Shown here: piece after piece, positions 30,216-42,300 of the stretch
How positions within the stretch are numbered: position 1 is the stretch's first letter
Layout: the number at the start of each line of letters is the position of its first letter
Position numbers and translations under genes: made by a program
Notes under the pieces: model-generated
Seen by the model: only the letters and a program-made list of their open reading frames with translations
Database searches by the model: none
Told to the model about the DNA's origin: nothing
Assembly (NCBI GenBank): GCA_030549495.1
Contig: JAUIRK010000567.1
Coordinates: forward strand, 598,501-662,500
Direction of reading: 5' to 3'
Length of the DNA: 64,000 bases
Origin: Nectonema munidae
Taxonomy: Eukaryota > Nematomorpha > Nectonematoida > Nectonematidae

Positions 30216-33200
30216 AAGCGAGAGACAAACAAGCGTGCTGAAGCTTAAAGTCGAGAAAATTCTATTTCTATAAATCCCAAAAAAACATAAATCTGTTTGT
30301 AAAATTTTTAAAGATTTACTCTGCCCTCAAAGATTTTAAAATATCTTTTTTGCGCTCTTACTATTGGAAAGGTTGAGAAGGCCTGGATAGAAAATCATGG
30401 ATATCATTGGATGTGGCGGATAAAGCTTTTCATGCTGTCAAGAACGGCATTCTATAACTGTAGGAAATTGATAATAATAAAAAAATTACTCTAAATACGG
30501 GGTATTAGAAATGAAAGCAAGAAATATGGACTATGATGAAAGCAGAAATGTGAAGAAAGTAATAGAAACAGATAGACAGATACAGGAGCTCATATGTTCA
30601 AAGGCTTATTTCGAAGCTGTTATGAGCAACACAGCTGCTACTTTCATTTCAGGCAAAGCGTTCAGCGGTGTTGCTATTTTGAATTTTAGAAAAACTCAAG
30701 ATTAGATTAAAAATAAACCCAGACTTAGTAAAGAAAAGCCAAGATTAATGAAATGTATTGAAAAATAAGGAAATTAGGTTATTTCATTTACTAAAAATAT
30801 CGGGATTGGTGATTATCTTTTTCAATCCATTTATGTTTTGTTCAGTCTTGTGGATCTGACAGTAGTTCTTTTTTTTGCTTTATTTTTCTATATGCGTATA
30901 GAAGATATAGGTATAGAGTATTATTTTTCTTTATGCGATCTTTTGCCACAACCTGTAATGTTGATTGTAAAAAATATCGAACAGAATGAGTTAGTATTTT
31001 CACTTTGAACAGTTTATAAAACCGTCTGTAATTTCACGTAATCTACATCAATATTCTGGTATTTTTTAATTTTCATCATAATTAAAATTCGTTATTTTTT
31101 TAATGATTTTACTTTAAAAAAAATAAGAGAATACTTTAAACATTAACAAAGGATTTAGTTTGAGTAAAGCTTAGATTCTTGACTAGAAGCTCTCCATAGT
31201 TCAAGTCTCTTGAATCCATTATTGTTTAAATTTTAAAGTTCCGTACATTTCAGACTTATGAAAATACGCTATCCATGCCTCATATTTTAGCCACGAAGGA
31301 GGTAAAGAATTTGAAGTGTTAAAAACTACAAGTAAATATTAAAAAAACCCATATAAAATAGTAAGAGGCCTAGAAACCATGCAATGTATCAATAAACCAA
31401 GATCTTTTTCATTTATTCTTATTGATTTTATTTTATTCCTTGTTCAAAGAACAGCAAACTTCAAGAGCTGCCAGATGCTGTGATTTTTCGCAAAATTTGC
31501 TGCGTTATCGAATATTGATTTTGTGAGCATGCTAATATTTCAATTCTCTCATTTCCCTAAAGTTGATAAGATTTGGATATATTTTATATCTCCAAATTTT
31601 TGATTAATAAAATTTTAGTTTAGTAGCACGCATTTTTTGTGCATTCAATTATTAATCTATGTTTCTATAATATCAAATACGGCGTTTAACACAGAAAAGT
31701 TAGAAATTATAAAACTTCACGTATACTTGTACACATAAATCTAAATTGAGAAACTAATTTGAAGCAAACAACCATAATCTAAATGTATTGTTCATTATTT
31801 AATAAGTTTTGCAATTAAATAAATTTTCAATGCTGTATTCAATTAAGTTTTTTTATATAACATTAATTGCGTCATTTTAACGCCTGTCTGTTTGTGTGTT
31901 CATTCTTATTGGTGGAAGTAAGTATATAATTGAGCAATCATATTGCGAAATAAACAATATATTATATTATAATACCAAAATGTGAACATATCAGTGTATA
32001 GTTGAAACAAGTTTAGTTTACTTTTATGAAAGAAGAGTTGTACTTTGAAGACAATAGCTCTCGCTTATTGAAAATTCACAAAATTTATTTAAAATAACAT
32101 TTTTCTTTATAATATCCTCCTCTTTTGAATCATGATTGGAGAATACAAACTCTATAATCATGTCTTTTTCTTTCAGAATATAGTTCTATTAAGATGTTCA
32201 TAACTCACTGACGAAATTTAAATTTGAGAAAGCAAGAATTTTTCAGTAAAATGATCGTTTTATTTTTGAAAAGTTCAAACAAGTCTAGAAAATTTTCTTT
32301 ACGTGTCTTCTTTCTGAAAATTTGATAAGACTCAGTTTATTGATACCTATAAGCTTGCACAATCTCACACTGTGATGTTTCTGTACATATTTCTCGTAGT
32401 AATATTCCCTTTTATATATCTTTTTCTCTTTATCACACAATAGTGTCGAGTATAGAATAAACCGCTGAATATTCACCTCAAAATTTTGCTATCAAATACA
32501 TTCAAAGTATTTTACATTTATATTCGTTGTATCATCTTCTAAACCTTACAACAATTCTTCCTTCTCTTTTTCTTTTCTTGAAAAGCAGCGTGCTGTAAAT
32601 ACTCAAACTTTTTAAATTGAATTTATACGATTTAATTCTTCCTCTCTTCTTTCAATATTTTTTTCTGATTTGCCAATTCTTTGAAGATAAAATTTTTTCC
32701 TTTTTCTAGTCTTAATTTTACTAACTTGAAAAGTAAGCAATTAAATAAATAGTAATTTAATAAGTAACTGACTAACTAGTAACTCACTCCCATATTTGAT
32801 ATATTTCAAATATCTGGGAGAAAATTTTCAAACTAAATTTTTTTCAAAAATGAAGGTTTGATTAATCCCTCTTTTAATTTCCTTAGAGGTTATTGTTGCG
32901 GAAAAAACAGGTTATTTTTCTAGAAGCATGCGGAATATAAGAAATGAAGCATTGAGTACCAAGATTAACTTCATTAGTTTCACAAAAATATGTTCTATCT
33001 TACAGTAGAAGACACATATTCTATTTTTTAGACTATATGAGATGAGTTGGTATTAACAAAATTTAGATAAATTTGTTTAAAAATATTAAATACTTTAAAA
33101 TTTTATGTTAAGGCAAAACTAACGATAGGTATTCAGGCTTCTAGAATATACAGTTGTTTATAAATAAATAAAAAGGTGTAAGTACACTTTATTAAAATGA

Positions 33201-33415
33201 TGGACCTGCTTTTTTTTGCCATTTTTTGTGATCTTTGTAAAATTGAATTGTTCAAAACCTTATCATCAATTATATCGATTGAGAATTTATTCACGAAGAA
33301 AAGTGGAACAACTGGCAAGGTGTAAAACAATGTCGAATGGAAGTCAAATAAAAAAATTGTAATTTGTTTGTTAATTATTTAGTTATAGCGGAATTATACC
33401 ACCACTTGTTACATT
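30216..33415. other. Long intergenic stretch, no supported gene
   Basis: The largest item is a 64-codon frame (30511-30705) with balanced composition but no recognised motif and no splice context. The rest is AT-rich. An old duplicated or transposon-derived piece cannot be excluded. Confidence 0.35.
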
Positions 33416-33419
33416 TGAT

Positions 33420-35090
33420 AAAGAAACGAAACTCAATTTTCCTTAAAATTTCTCAGAAATGAAATCAAACACAGGATGAAGTAACTGATGAACGAATATT
33501 TTAGGAAAACTTTGTCTAATAAGTCTTGTCCAGAGCAAATTTGGCTTATGAAATTAATAAATCAATGAATCTATCGATTACATCCATAATTTTTTAAATA
33601 TCGACAATAAAATTATTGATTATTCTAGTGTTTTAGCTCACTATTTTAATCAGAATTTTTCCAATCTCCATTTTAACCCATTGGTGATTTTTTTAACTTT
33701 ATAATTCATGTTTGGAGCATTCTATTTTTCCTTATTATTTCAAACTCAGTAAAGTTCATCTTATATTTAAAAAAGGAAATGTAAACAATATAGATCATTT
33801 TCGCCCCATTTCACTTATTCCTATCTTATCAAAATTTTAGAAAAATTATTATATATACAGTTGGCTTCTTATTTTGATAGAAGTAACCTCTTATATAAAT
33901 TCCAGTTTGGTTTTCGTAGCTATCACAACACTCAGTCGCTTTTCATTTGCTTAGTTGATGATATTCTTCAAAATCTTGAATCAGGAAATGATACGCTTGC
34001 ATTGTTCATTGATTTTGCTAAAGCTTTTGATAATAATGTTTCTCATCAAATCTTAGTTCGAAAGCTCAAACTATATGGTATTGAACAAAAGTCATTTTCT
34101 CTCTTTGTCTCTTACTTTTATCAACGTCGTCAAAATTTATTTGTTGATGATTCTTTTTTTAATGTGTTGCCTATTTCTTGGAGAGTTCCCTAAGGCTCCA
34201 TTTTGGGTCTTTTGTTATTTTTTATATTTACCAATGTTTATTTAACAAAAAAATTTATTATTCTTATGCCGACCTAAACTTTTTTTGTTTTGCTGATGAT
34301 TTAACTATAAATCCACTCTTCTGGTATGATAGAACTATTGCATACTTTTCTGTTCAAATTGATAAACTTTGTATAATGCTAATTGTGTGACTAAGCTAAA
34401 GCTATGCTGTTCAATAAAAGTAAATCATTTAAGCCCGACTTCTCCCATTTTATATTTGAATTAGTTAAAATTTACAATTTGTTAGGTGTGATTATTATAT
34501 ATGATACACTTAACTGGCATCAACACATTTCATATACCAACACTAAACTATGTAAATTTGTAGGTTTAACAATTGAAAAACGTTTTACCTTTAGATATGA
34601 AACTTTTATAGTATAATTCTTTTTGTTTACCTTATATTAATTATTGTATACATAATTATGTATATGAGGGCATCAAAATATTTCTTTACTTAATAAGTCT
34701 CAAAAAAGTATTCTTAGGTATATCTTTATGCGTAAAATCTATCTCAGATACAACACAACTCTTCTATAAGTCAAACATTTTGCAAATTAGTGACCTTTAT
34801 TCTTATAATTCAGCATTTTTCGCCTACATGATTTTGAATGGTCGTTTGCCTTCGTTATTTGACCCTTACCTGAGATTCAACTTTTATAATAGTATAGGTA
34901 TCAATACTAACATGGCGAATGTGCCTTTCTATCAAAATTAATTTGCTATACAATCTATGCAATATATAAAGTACCACCACGTTGCTGGAACTCTTTCCTT
35001 TCCAATACATCCAACACATTTATATGCATCAGTCTTTTCAAAAAAAACAATGGAACAAGTACACATAAATCAATACAACTCTAATTCTCA
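33420..35090 (+). mobile_element. CR1/Jockey-type LINE, RT and 3' part
   Basis: RT blocks are readable: LLYKFQFGFRSYHNTQS, then DTLALFIDFAKAFD, a degenerate PQGSILGP region near 34185, and FCFADDLTINPL at 34289-34324. The thumb region follows (KMLFNKSKS-like, then YNLLGVIIIYDTLNWHQHI) and the C-terminal SDLYSYNSAFFAYMIL. This is the same group as the minus-strand element at 5660-7620. The endonuclease is missing and the frame is broken in several places. The 3' end is not sharp. AT-rich decay products continue to about 35600. Confidence 0.85.
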
Positions 35091-35620
35091 GATAAGAAAT
35101 TGCTACGTCTGTCTTCATACATAACTTTCAAATACTATGATACTTTTTTGCATATTTTTGCACTATACATTTACACTTCCAACATTCTACTTGTGCTTAT
35201 TAATCCTCTACTTAAATATTCTTCCGTTTATATATTATATAAATCGTTCTTAGATGCATGTTTTATTAATTTTTCGTTTCTAGTATATTTTTTTCAAATA
35301 ATTACGTATAGGGTTATTTCATACAAGCATTATACTTAATACAAGCATTATACATTAATAATTATATTATTATATAATATATATAAATATTCTTTTTGTG
35401 TCTTTTTTCTTTAATTTTTATTATATATTCCTATAATAAACTACTTTTTGTATAATTATTACATATATTTAGTTTACTTTGTAAAATTAAAATATATAAT
35501 ATAAACTTTTTTGTACAATTCTTACATCTATATTATAATTTTAAATGCTTATGTTATATTTACTATCCACTAATGTTGTGCTTACTATTTACTAATTTAA
35601 TTGAAATGTTGGAAAGCTAT
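35091..35620. other. AT-rich DNA after the LINE
   Basis: Low-complexity TA-rich sequence, with no gene seen. Confidence 0.35.
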
Positions 35621-35625
35621 CTCGC

Positions 35626-35765
35626 AGCTGATTTGGCTTTTTTGCTTTCTGACACATAAATTTCATAAAAAAGATCTTCAAACTCATCGTATTCCCACGC
35701 TACATATTTCATCATATAATTCAAAATCCTTGTCAAATGCTTGCAATTATCGAGTAAGAAGAACC
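35626..35765 (-). CDS. Candidate terminal exon, unassigned
   Basis: On the minus strand an acceptor-like aaaacaagatttag is followed by an open frame LLDNCKHLTRILNYMMKYVA, then WEYDEFEDLFYEIYVSESKK, then AKSAAR and TAG. The composition is protein-like rather than AT noise. It would need a preceding exon ending with two codon bases, which does not match the orphan gene's phase-1 junctions, so it is not an alternative last exon of that gene. It could be part of a separate gene or a decayed element. I do not recognise it. Confidence 0.25.
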
Positions 35766-36111
35766 TAAATCTTGTTTTTTTTGCAGTCTTTATAAAAAAA
35801 AAAAAATAATAAACTTCTTCATACAAGCGGCTTTCTGGCCTTTTGAATATCCCGCAAAAAAAATATATAAAAAAAATAACACAGTTGGCTATAAAGTATA
35901 AATCTCAAGTATTTCTTTTATATTGTTATCAACTATCTTTTATTATATATAGGTAACATTTTCTTTTATTATATTTTTTTTGTAGAATAAATCTTCTTCT
36001 CCATCAGAGAAAAGGTATGAAATTTGCCCTTGAAGATAATAATAGTTTGGCATATGCAGTGATTAGTTAATTCCTATGAACCCAAAGAAAAGGAGTATTC
36101 AATAATAAAAG

Positions 36112-36117
36112 TTTATT
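36112..36117 (-). terminator. Poly(A) signal of the orphan multi-exon gene
   Basis: AATAAA on the minus strand, about 60 bases beyond the TGA at 36179-36181, at a normal distance for a short 3' UTR. Confidence 0.6.
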
Positions 36118-36178
36118 CATTAGATATATGCGTATACGTTATAAATATGAAACACGTTCTATCACTAAATTTATATTT

Positions 36179-36300
36179 TCACTTAATTGAGTAGTCGTAA
36201 TCTTCGTGGATTCCTTCCTTGTCCCTTTCATCGTCTAAAAAAGCATCATAATTCTCGGGATAGCTCTCGTTTCCATTTTCATCAACGTTCACTGTTTTGT
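36179..36300 (-). CDS. Orphan gene, last exon
   Basis: The acceptor is ctcaacattttag. Two bases complete a codon (Asp) begun in the previous exon. The frame reads KTVNVDENGNESYPENYDAF, then LDDERDKEGIHEDYDYSIK, then TGA. It is strongly acidic. Confidence 0.82.
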
Positions 36301-39300
36301 CTAAAATGTTGAGATATGATTAATCATTATTTTTCATTATTATCCAAACAAACAGGTTTATACTGAGAAAACCAAATAGTGATTTCCTTTTTATCAAAGC
36401 AAAATTACTAAACAAAATGATATCGAAAAGAGAATTTAAAAAACAAAATATTTTTGAAGTATATGAAATCCCGTTAGTGAAGGAGGCAATCCAGCAGGGC
36501 CTCAGTGTCAGTTCCAAATCCTGTTAAATCGGGAGCATCAGCAAGGGCATGGCGCTATAAAAAACGGTTGCAAAATTCTTCCATGCTGAATACAAAAATA
36601 AATGCACATGCAATCAACGAAAAGATTGTCAGGGGCGGTGTTTCACAAATGGGATGTGGTGTAATTAAGATTAACCAATTACCTGTAAGGATTTAGCTAC
36701 AAATAAATGAGTAATGTTGATTATGCTGGTACTCATTTAACACATTATCTTCTATTTCATGTGGAAAAGAATATACAACGCTTATGTGAAATCTGTGATG
36801 ATTTATGGCTCTGAGACATGGGTAATAAGTTCGGTTGAAGAAGATATTTTGAGAAAAGCTGGAAGAAGCAAGTGTCTGAAGATGTGTGGAATCAAGTTGA
36901 ATGATAGGATGAATACTAAACAACTAATGGAAAGACGGGGGTTGAAAGATACAATTATAGAAACGGTAAAGCAAGGAGCCCTGAGATGATCAGATATATT
37001 TTGAGAAGTAACGATAATGAAGATATCAAGCAAAATGAAACTACAAAGTTGAAGGTATTAGAGGAAAAGGAAGACCTAGATTAAATTGGAAATTAATGAT
37101 GCAACAAATGTGTCAAAATTGGTCTAAAAGTGGGTGATCCGAATAATCATATCGGATGGAGGAAATCTGTAAAATCATGAAAGGAAAGTCAGTAACCATA
37201 CTTAAGAAGGAAAAAATATTTACTATGTTTATGATGATCTTATAACCAACATAGGTACGTATCTCGCCTACTATTTTCAAAGACCACTGTTCAATTTTAC
37301 TTATACTTTATTCTTTATTCTGCTCAAATTGAAAAGTTACTCTACCATGTGTGCGAAGGCAGAGTTCTAGTGGGAAATCTTTCGAATCGAAGATTTAAAC
37401 GGAGTAGAAGTCAGAGTCGATGTCTAATAAAATTTAAAAGTTTTTTAAGTAATAAAAAAATGAAAAACGTTCCATTTTTGTATTCACATGGATTTTTATC
37501 GAAAATATCAAAGACCAAAAATTGATACTTCAGACTGAAATATTAAACATAATAATTAGCCCATATTTTGGATAGGTACGGAATAAGGAGGTGATGGGAG
37601 TAAGAGTCGGAATTGGAGTCTTATCTTAAAGCATGTTCGCAACTAATTCATGATCATGTTGTGAAAATGGTGAAGTATGGCAGGGAGTTATGTAATGATA
37701 TGGAACTCAACTTCACCAAACTTTTCCTCCATGTTGAAGTGGGGTATCCCGTGAAAAGATTATGAAGAGAATGTTTGTACACAAAGAGCAATTCTATATG
37801 TTCTTTGCTGAAGAAGCAAATCCGATGGCACTTAAATGACAGGACAGGCTATAATATTGAAGTCTTGAAGGGGGCTTTCAAAAATCCTTTGGAATCACTC
37901 GCACTTCACAATATGTTTAAAAACATGTATATTATAGAACCTTGATTTTTCTCAATAATTTTGTTCATCTGTGTAAATGAACTCTTTTTACTTCGTTTCT
38001 TTCATGGTCTCGTTCTTTGACTGACCTAAGCAGGTTAAACATCCGACAGGAAGGTAATGGAGACGTGGATATTACAAAAATATGTTTGTTTTAAGGATCC
38101 TCGTGCCACAAAAACCAGTGATAAGTGGACCACAATATCGATATTGTGGTTATAAATATACGTGTCAAGCCCATATGTGTTATATTTTATGCTCTTTCAA
38201 AAAATAGGAAAAATATACAAATCCGTATAAAGAAAAAAGAATAAAACACTAACGTTGTCAAGTAAGATTACGCAGATTTATGCAAACCGCTTTCAGAAAT
38301 CCTAAGCAATAAATAGTTATTTAAATTGCAAAAGAGCAGACAGAGGAGATATACGCTGATAAGTATTTTGAATGTGGGAACATGAAAAACAATTTTGGAT
38401 GCCACATTTACGAGATGCATCATATAAGAAGAAATAATTATAGTTGTGAAGACTTTTTAAAACTTTTAACAACTTCCTGCACACATAACTTTATTGATTT
38501 AATAAAAAGGGATTATAAGATAAAGAGAAGGATTTTTTAGTTGTAGGAAGAACATTCAATTGGAAAATATTCTCTCATATTCGGGCAAAGGATAGCGATG
38601 AAATAATCGCTAATCGAAGCTAGACCGAATGAATCGATACGAAACACTTCGCCAGCAAGCCCTCTCTCTGCGTATTAACCCATTTAAGACCAAGCAAAGC
38701 AGACGATATCTAAAAAAACGCAGACGATTTATATTCAAAGTCATTGAAAAAATCAGACGAAGATGAAATTACTTATGTTTCCAAAATAGGAACATTGGTC
38801 GTAAATGGGTTAATAGAAAATAAAGCTTTGTGTTATGCTCAAAGAGCGAGCAGGAAGAAAACCACAATTTCTAACAATTTTGTATTTAAAACAATTTATG
38901 CATCCCATTATAATCATGGGAGCATTAATGGTTGTTAGCGTGTACCTCTCAGCTTAACAGTTGAAGGTCAGGGGTGCGATTCCCAAGACTCCCACTCTAA
39001 AAACAAATTCACAAAAATTGTGATTATCTTAAGCATAATGCGAGCATATAGCCTTACGGCTGAAAGTGCTTTGATATCTTCAACGAACCAACCAATTATA
39101 ATCATGGAGCTTGGCCAATTATTATCCAGTCTGTATCCTTAATACAAAGCGATCATAAACACTGTTCTAGATATTTTATCTTGATGTTTGTTAATTTTAA
39201 TTTTTGCACTATTTTGAATGACTTTGCACTTGTATGAACCTTTGGTAATGAATATTGGTATCTTTGATTTTATTAAGTATCTGACATTTTGCATACATAT

Positions 39301-42300
39301 ATCATGTAATTATTCCTTTTCACATTTGAATTGAAAAGAAATTATTAAATATTTATTTGCTAAAAGAGAAGAAGATTTGAGGAATTGAAAGTAAATTTAT
39401 GCTAGTTACTTTAAATGATAGTACGAATTGAAATAATCTGGGATTAGGATTTCTATTTGCATTCGTAACAACGCAAAAATGAAATTTTTTCAGGTAAATG
39501 CAAAGATTTTTAAACTTTTTTGCTTGATTTAATTTCTTTTTCGAATAAAGAATTGAGAAATTAAAGTACTCTGTAATCTAAATTGTAAAAAAGTATTCTT
39601 TCAAGATGTCTAATCAAATTGTGGATAGTTTCATCCCCATTGCCCTAACATTTTATATAGCAACTAGACTGTGTATTAATTTGCTTGGATTTTGGTGAAA
39701 AATTTAATCAAATATGACTTTTCATCGTCATAAAATGGAATTTGTTGATAAAATAGATTTGATAAAAAATCATAAAATACATTTGATTCACTGTCAAAAT
39801 CAATGAACATTAAGTTTTTATAGAAGAAAAAAATACTGATAAAAATATATTTTTTTTTAATTATGATTTATAAGCAGCTGATGTTACAGAATTGTAAAAT
39901 TTAGACTCTATAAGAGTATCAATTATGAAATTTTAACTTGATCGAATATAGATAACACATAATAAATTTTTAACACTCATAAAAAAGATGAAAAATTTTT
40001 GTGTATAATAAATTTATATTGAAGAAACTGATATAACACGGGTAAGAAAACATTGTATTTGTTTTATTTTGAAAAAAAATGTCCCAACAAATAGCTTGTA
40101 TTTGAGAAGCTTACGAAGAAAGAGTTATTTTATAATCAATAACTTTTAAAAATTTTGTTGAGTTCCTTATTTCAAAAATTGAGTATTATATATAACAAAA
40201 CTTCATTTTATCGAACTTAAAAAACTTTCAGAGAATTTAATTGTGTGATGGGAACGAGGATGTGTAAATTTTATTGAATGAAATAAAGTAAAACTGTAAG
40301 GATGTCATCTAAACGTGAAAAAGAAGTTTACCTTCTTTTCTCTCCATGAGTTCCATTCTTCGCTTTGGCTTAGATATCTTCTCGCTTCTCGTCAACAAAG
40401 AGTTGTCAAGGTAATCCGGCTCGATTCCGCTATCTATGGAGTGACCTTTTTTACCGGCTAAAAGTACATTTAAACACTGCGAATATATTGAACTTTAATT
40501 CTCCTTGCTAAGAAATAAAGGTAGACTCCACTCTTCCAGAGTATTAATTCGGAAAGGATGCCTCTATTCAAAGTATATACGTTTGCTATTCTACCGCCAT
40601 TTTTAAAGGAAGCATAATTTTTATGATTGTAATGTATTAAGCCCCATAAAAAGAGAAGGCATTGAATAATTAGATATCTACCTGCTTAAAATCAAGAAAT
40701 TTTCTGCGTCATTTTAAAAATGACTCTACGATCCAATGGGTTAATGTAGTTTTATGCCAAATTACTGAATATAGGCTGCTTCCACTAGGATCAAATCTGT
40801 GGGAATAATATGTAAATTCAAATTTTATCCCAACGTATAAATAATGTCTTACAACAGCTGCGTTCCAACATTTTCGGTTGAGAAAGGCGAGTTAATACAA
40901 AAAAATGAGTTGTATTGACCAAGTGCATAAAAAAATAGATTAAACATGAAGAAAGCAACAAGATATTAAGACTTAATAACTTGACATTGAACTGTTGTTA
41001 TTTGATGATACAACGAAAAAACCCTTGCATGATTCCGTCTTCTTCTGTTGATTTATTTAGTTCAATTTGCATATGTCAAAACAAAATTAATTGACCTAAC
41101 AAATGTAACTTTAAATTTGACATTAATGACCCGCTTTAATGCGTGGAATAGATTAATAAGAATAGTTGATATCAAAAAAGAAAATCGCGGAACATAAAAA
41201 GTAATCCAATTAAAGTGAGTAGTGAAAATGGTGTACGAGATATTTGATATCAGCTGTGGCCACCTGTTGGACACGATTATGGATTTTCATAGGTTGATTT
41301 GATGCCTCCGGAGCTAGTAGTACGGAGTTTAGTAGGTGATATCATTCTAAGTTAAAATTAGTAAAGCACCTTTGTACGACAAGTCTAAATAAAATGACGC
41401 TTAAAATGGATTTACATTCTGAGGCATCATATATTCAAGAAGAAATTTCTTTTAAAACAATTTTCGCATTTTGCGGACTTAAAAAATCGTGTTATTTAGA
41501 TGGATTGTTTGGGAATGACACAGCTTAAAGGTATTCTAGATCCAAAAGCTGATATAAAGCTAAAAGAATACAATATTCTTTTTCAAAGCAAATACATATA
41601 AATGATAAAAAAGTGAAAAAAATGATACATGAAAAAATGATAAATGATTTTTTTCACTATTTTATCATTTATATGTATTTGCTTTGAAAAAGGAGTTTAT
41701 ACTCCGAAACTAGTCAGCCAACATATTTTTTACAGTACCTAAACTAAAAATCTTAACATAGAGATAAAAAATATTTAGAAGCAAATTTTATCTTTATTTA
41801 TTTTCATGCATTTAGAAATTTGTAACCTGAAACAATTTAGAAACCATTAAAAAAAGATTTACTATTCAGCCATGGACATAAATTTGAAAAAGAATGAAAC
41901 ACACTGTGTCTTCATCTTGAATCAAATGTTTAATTTTGCTAAAGTTGTGCAAAAAAATTCCGAATGTATTGGAGTTTGAGATCGTAGTAAACTTTTGAAA
42001 GAAATTTTTTTAGTTTTTAATTTTTTTATAAATCAAATCAGATTGAATTAACTTTTTCTATATACACAAAATATAAATTAGCTTGACTATATTTTATATA
42101 TAAAAAAATTCTCATTTCAATTTTATCAATTATAATGATTATCATCATTACACTTTGGGGGCGTGAGTAAAAACTTGTCTAGATGGTTGGCTTTGTTATC
42201 AAAAGCTCTTTTTGGCGAATTCAGCATTAAACCTTCGGTTCTCATAGTCCAGCGGATTCGATACAGGTGCGCTTTTTTATAATGATAAAACGCATGGAAA

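Noticed and set aside
33672-33686. MITE end TTAACCCATTGG
   Set aside because: Lies within the LINE fragment region and has no matching partner end.
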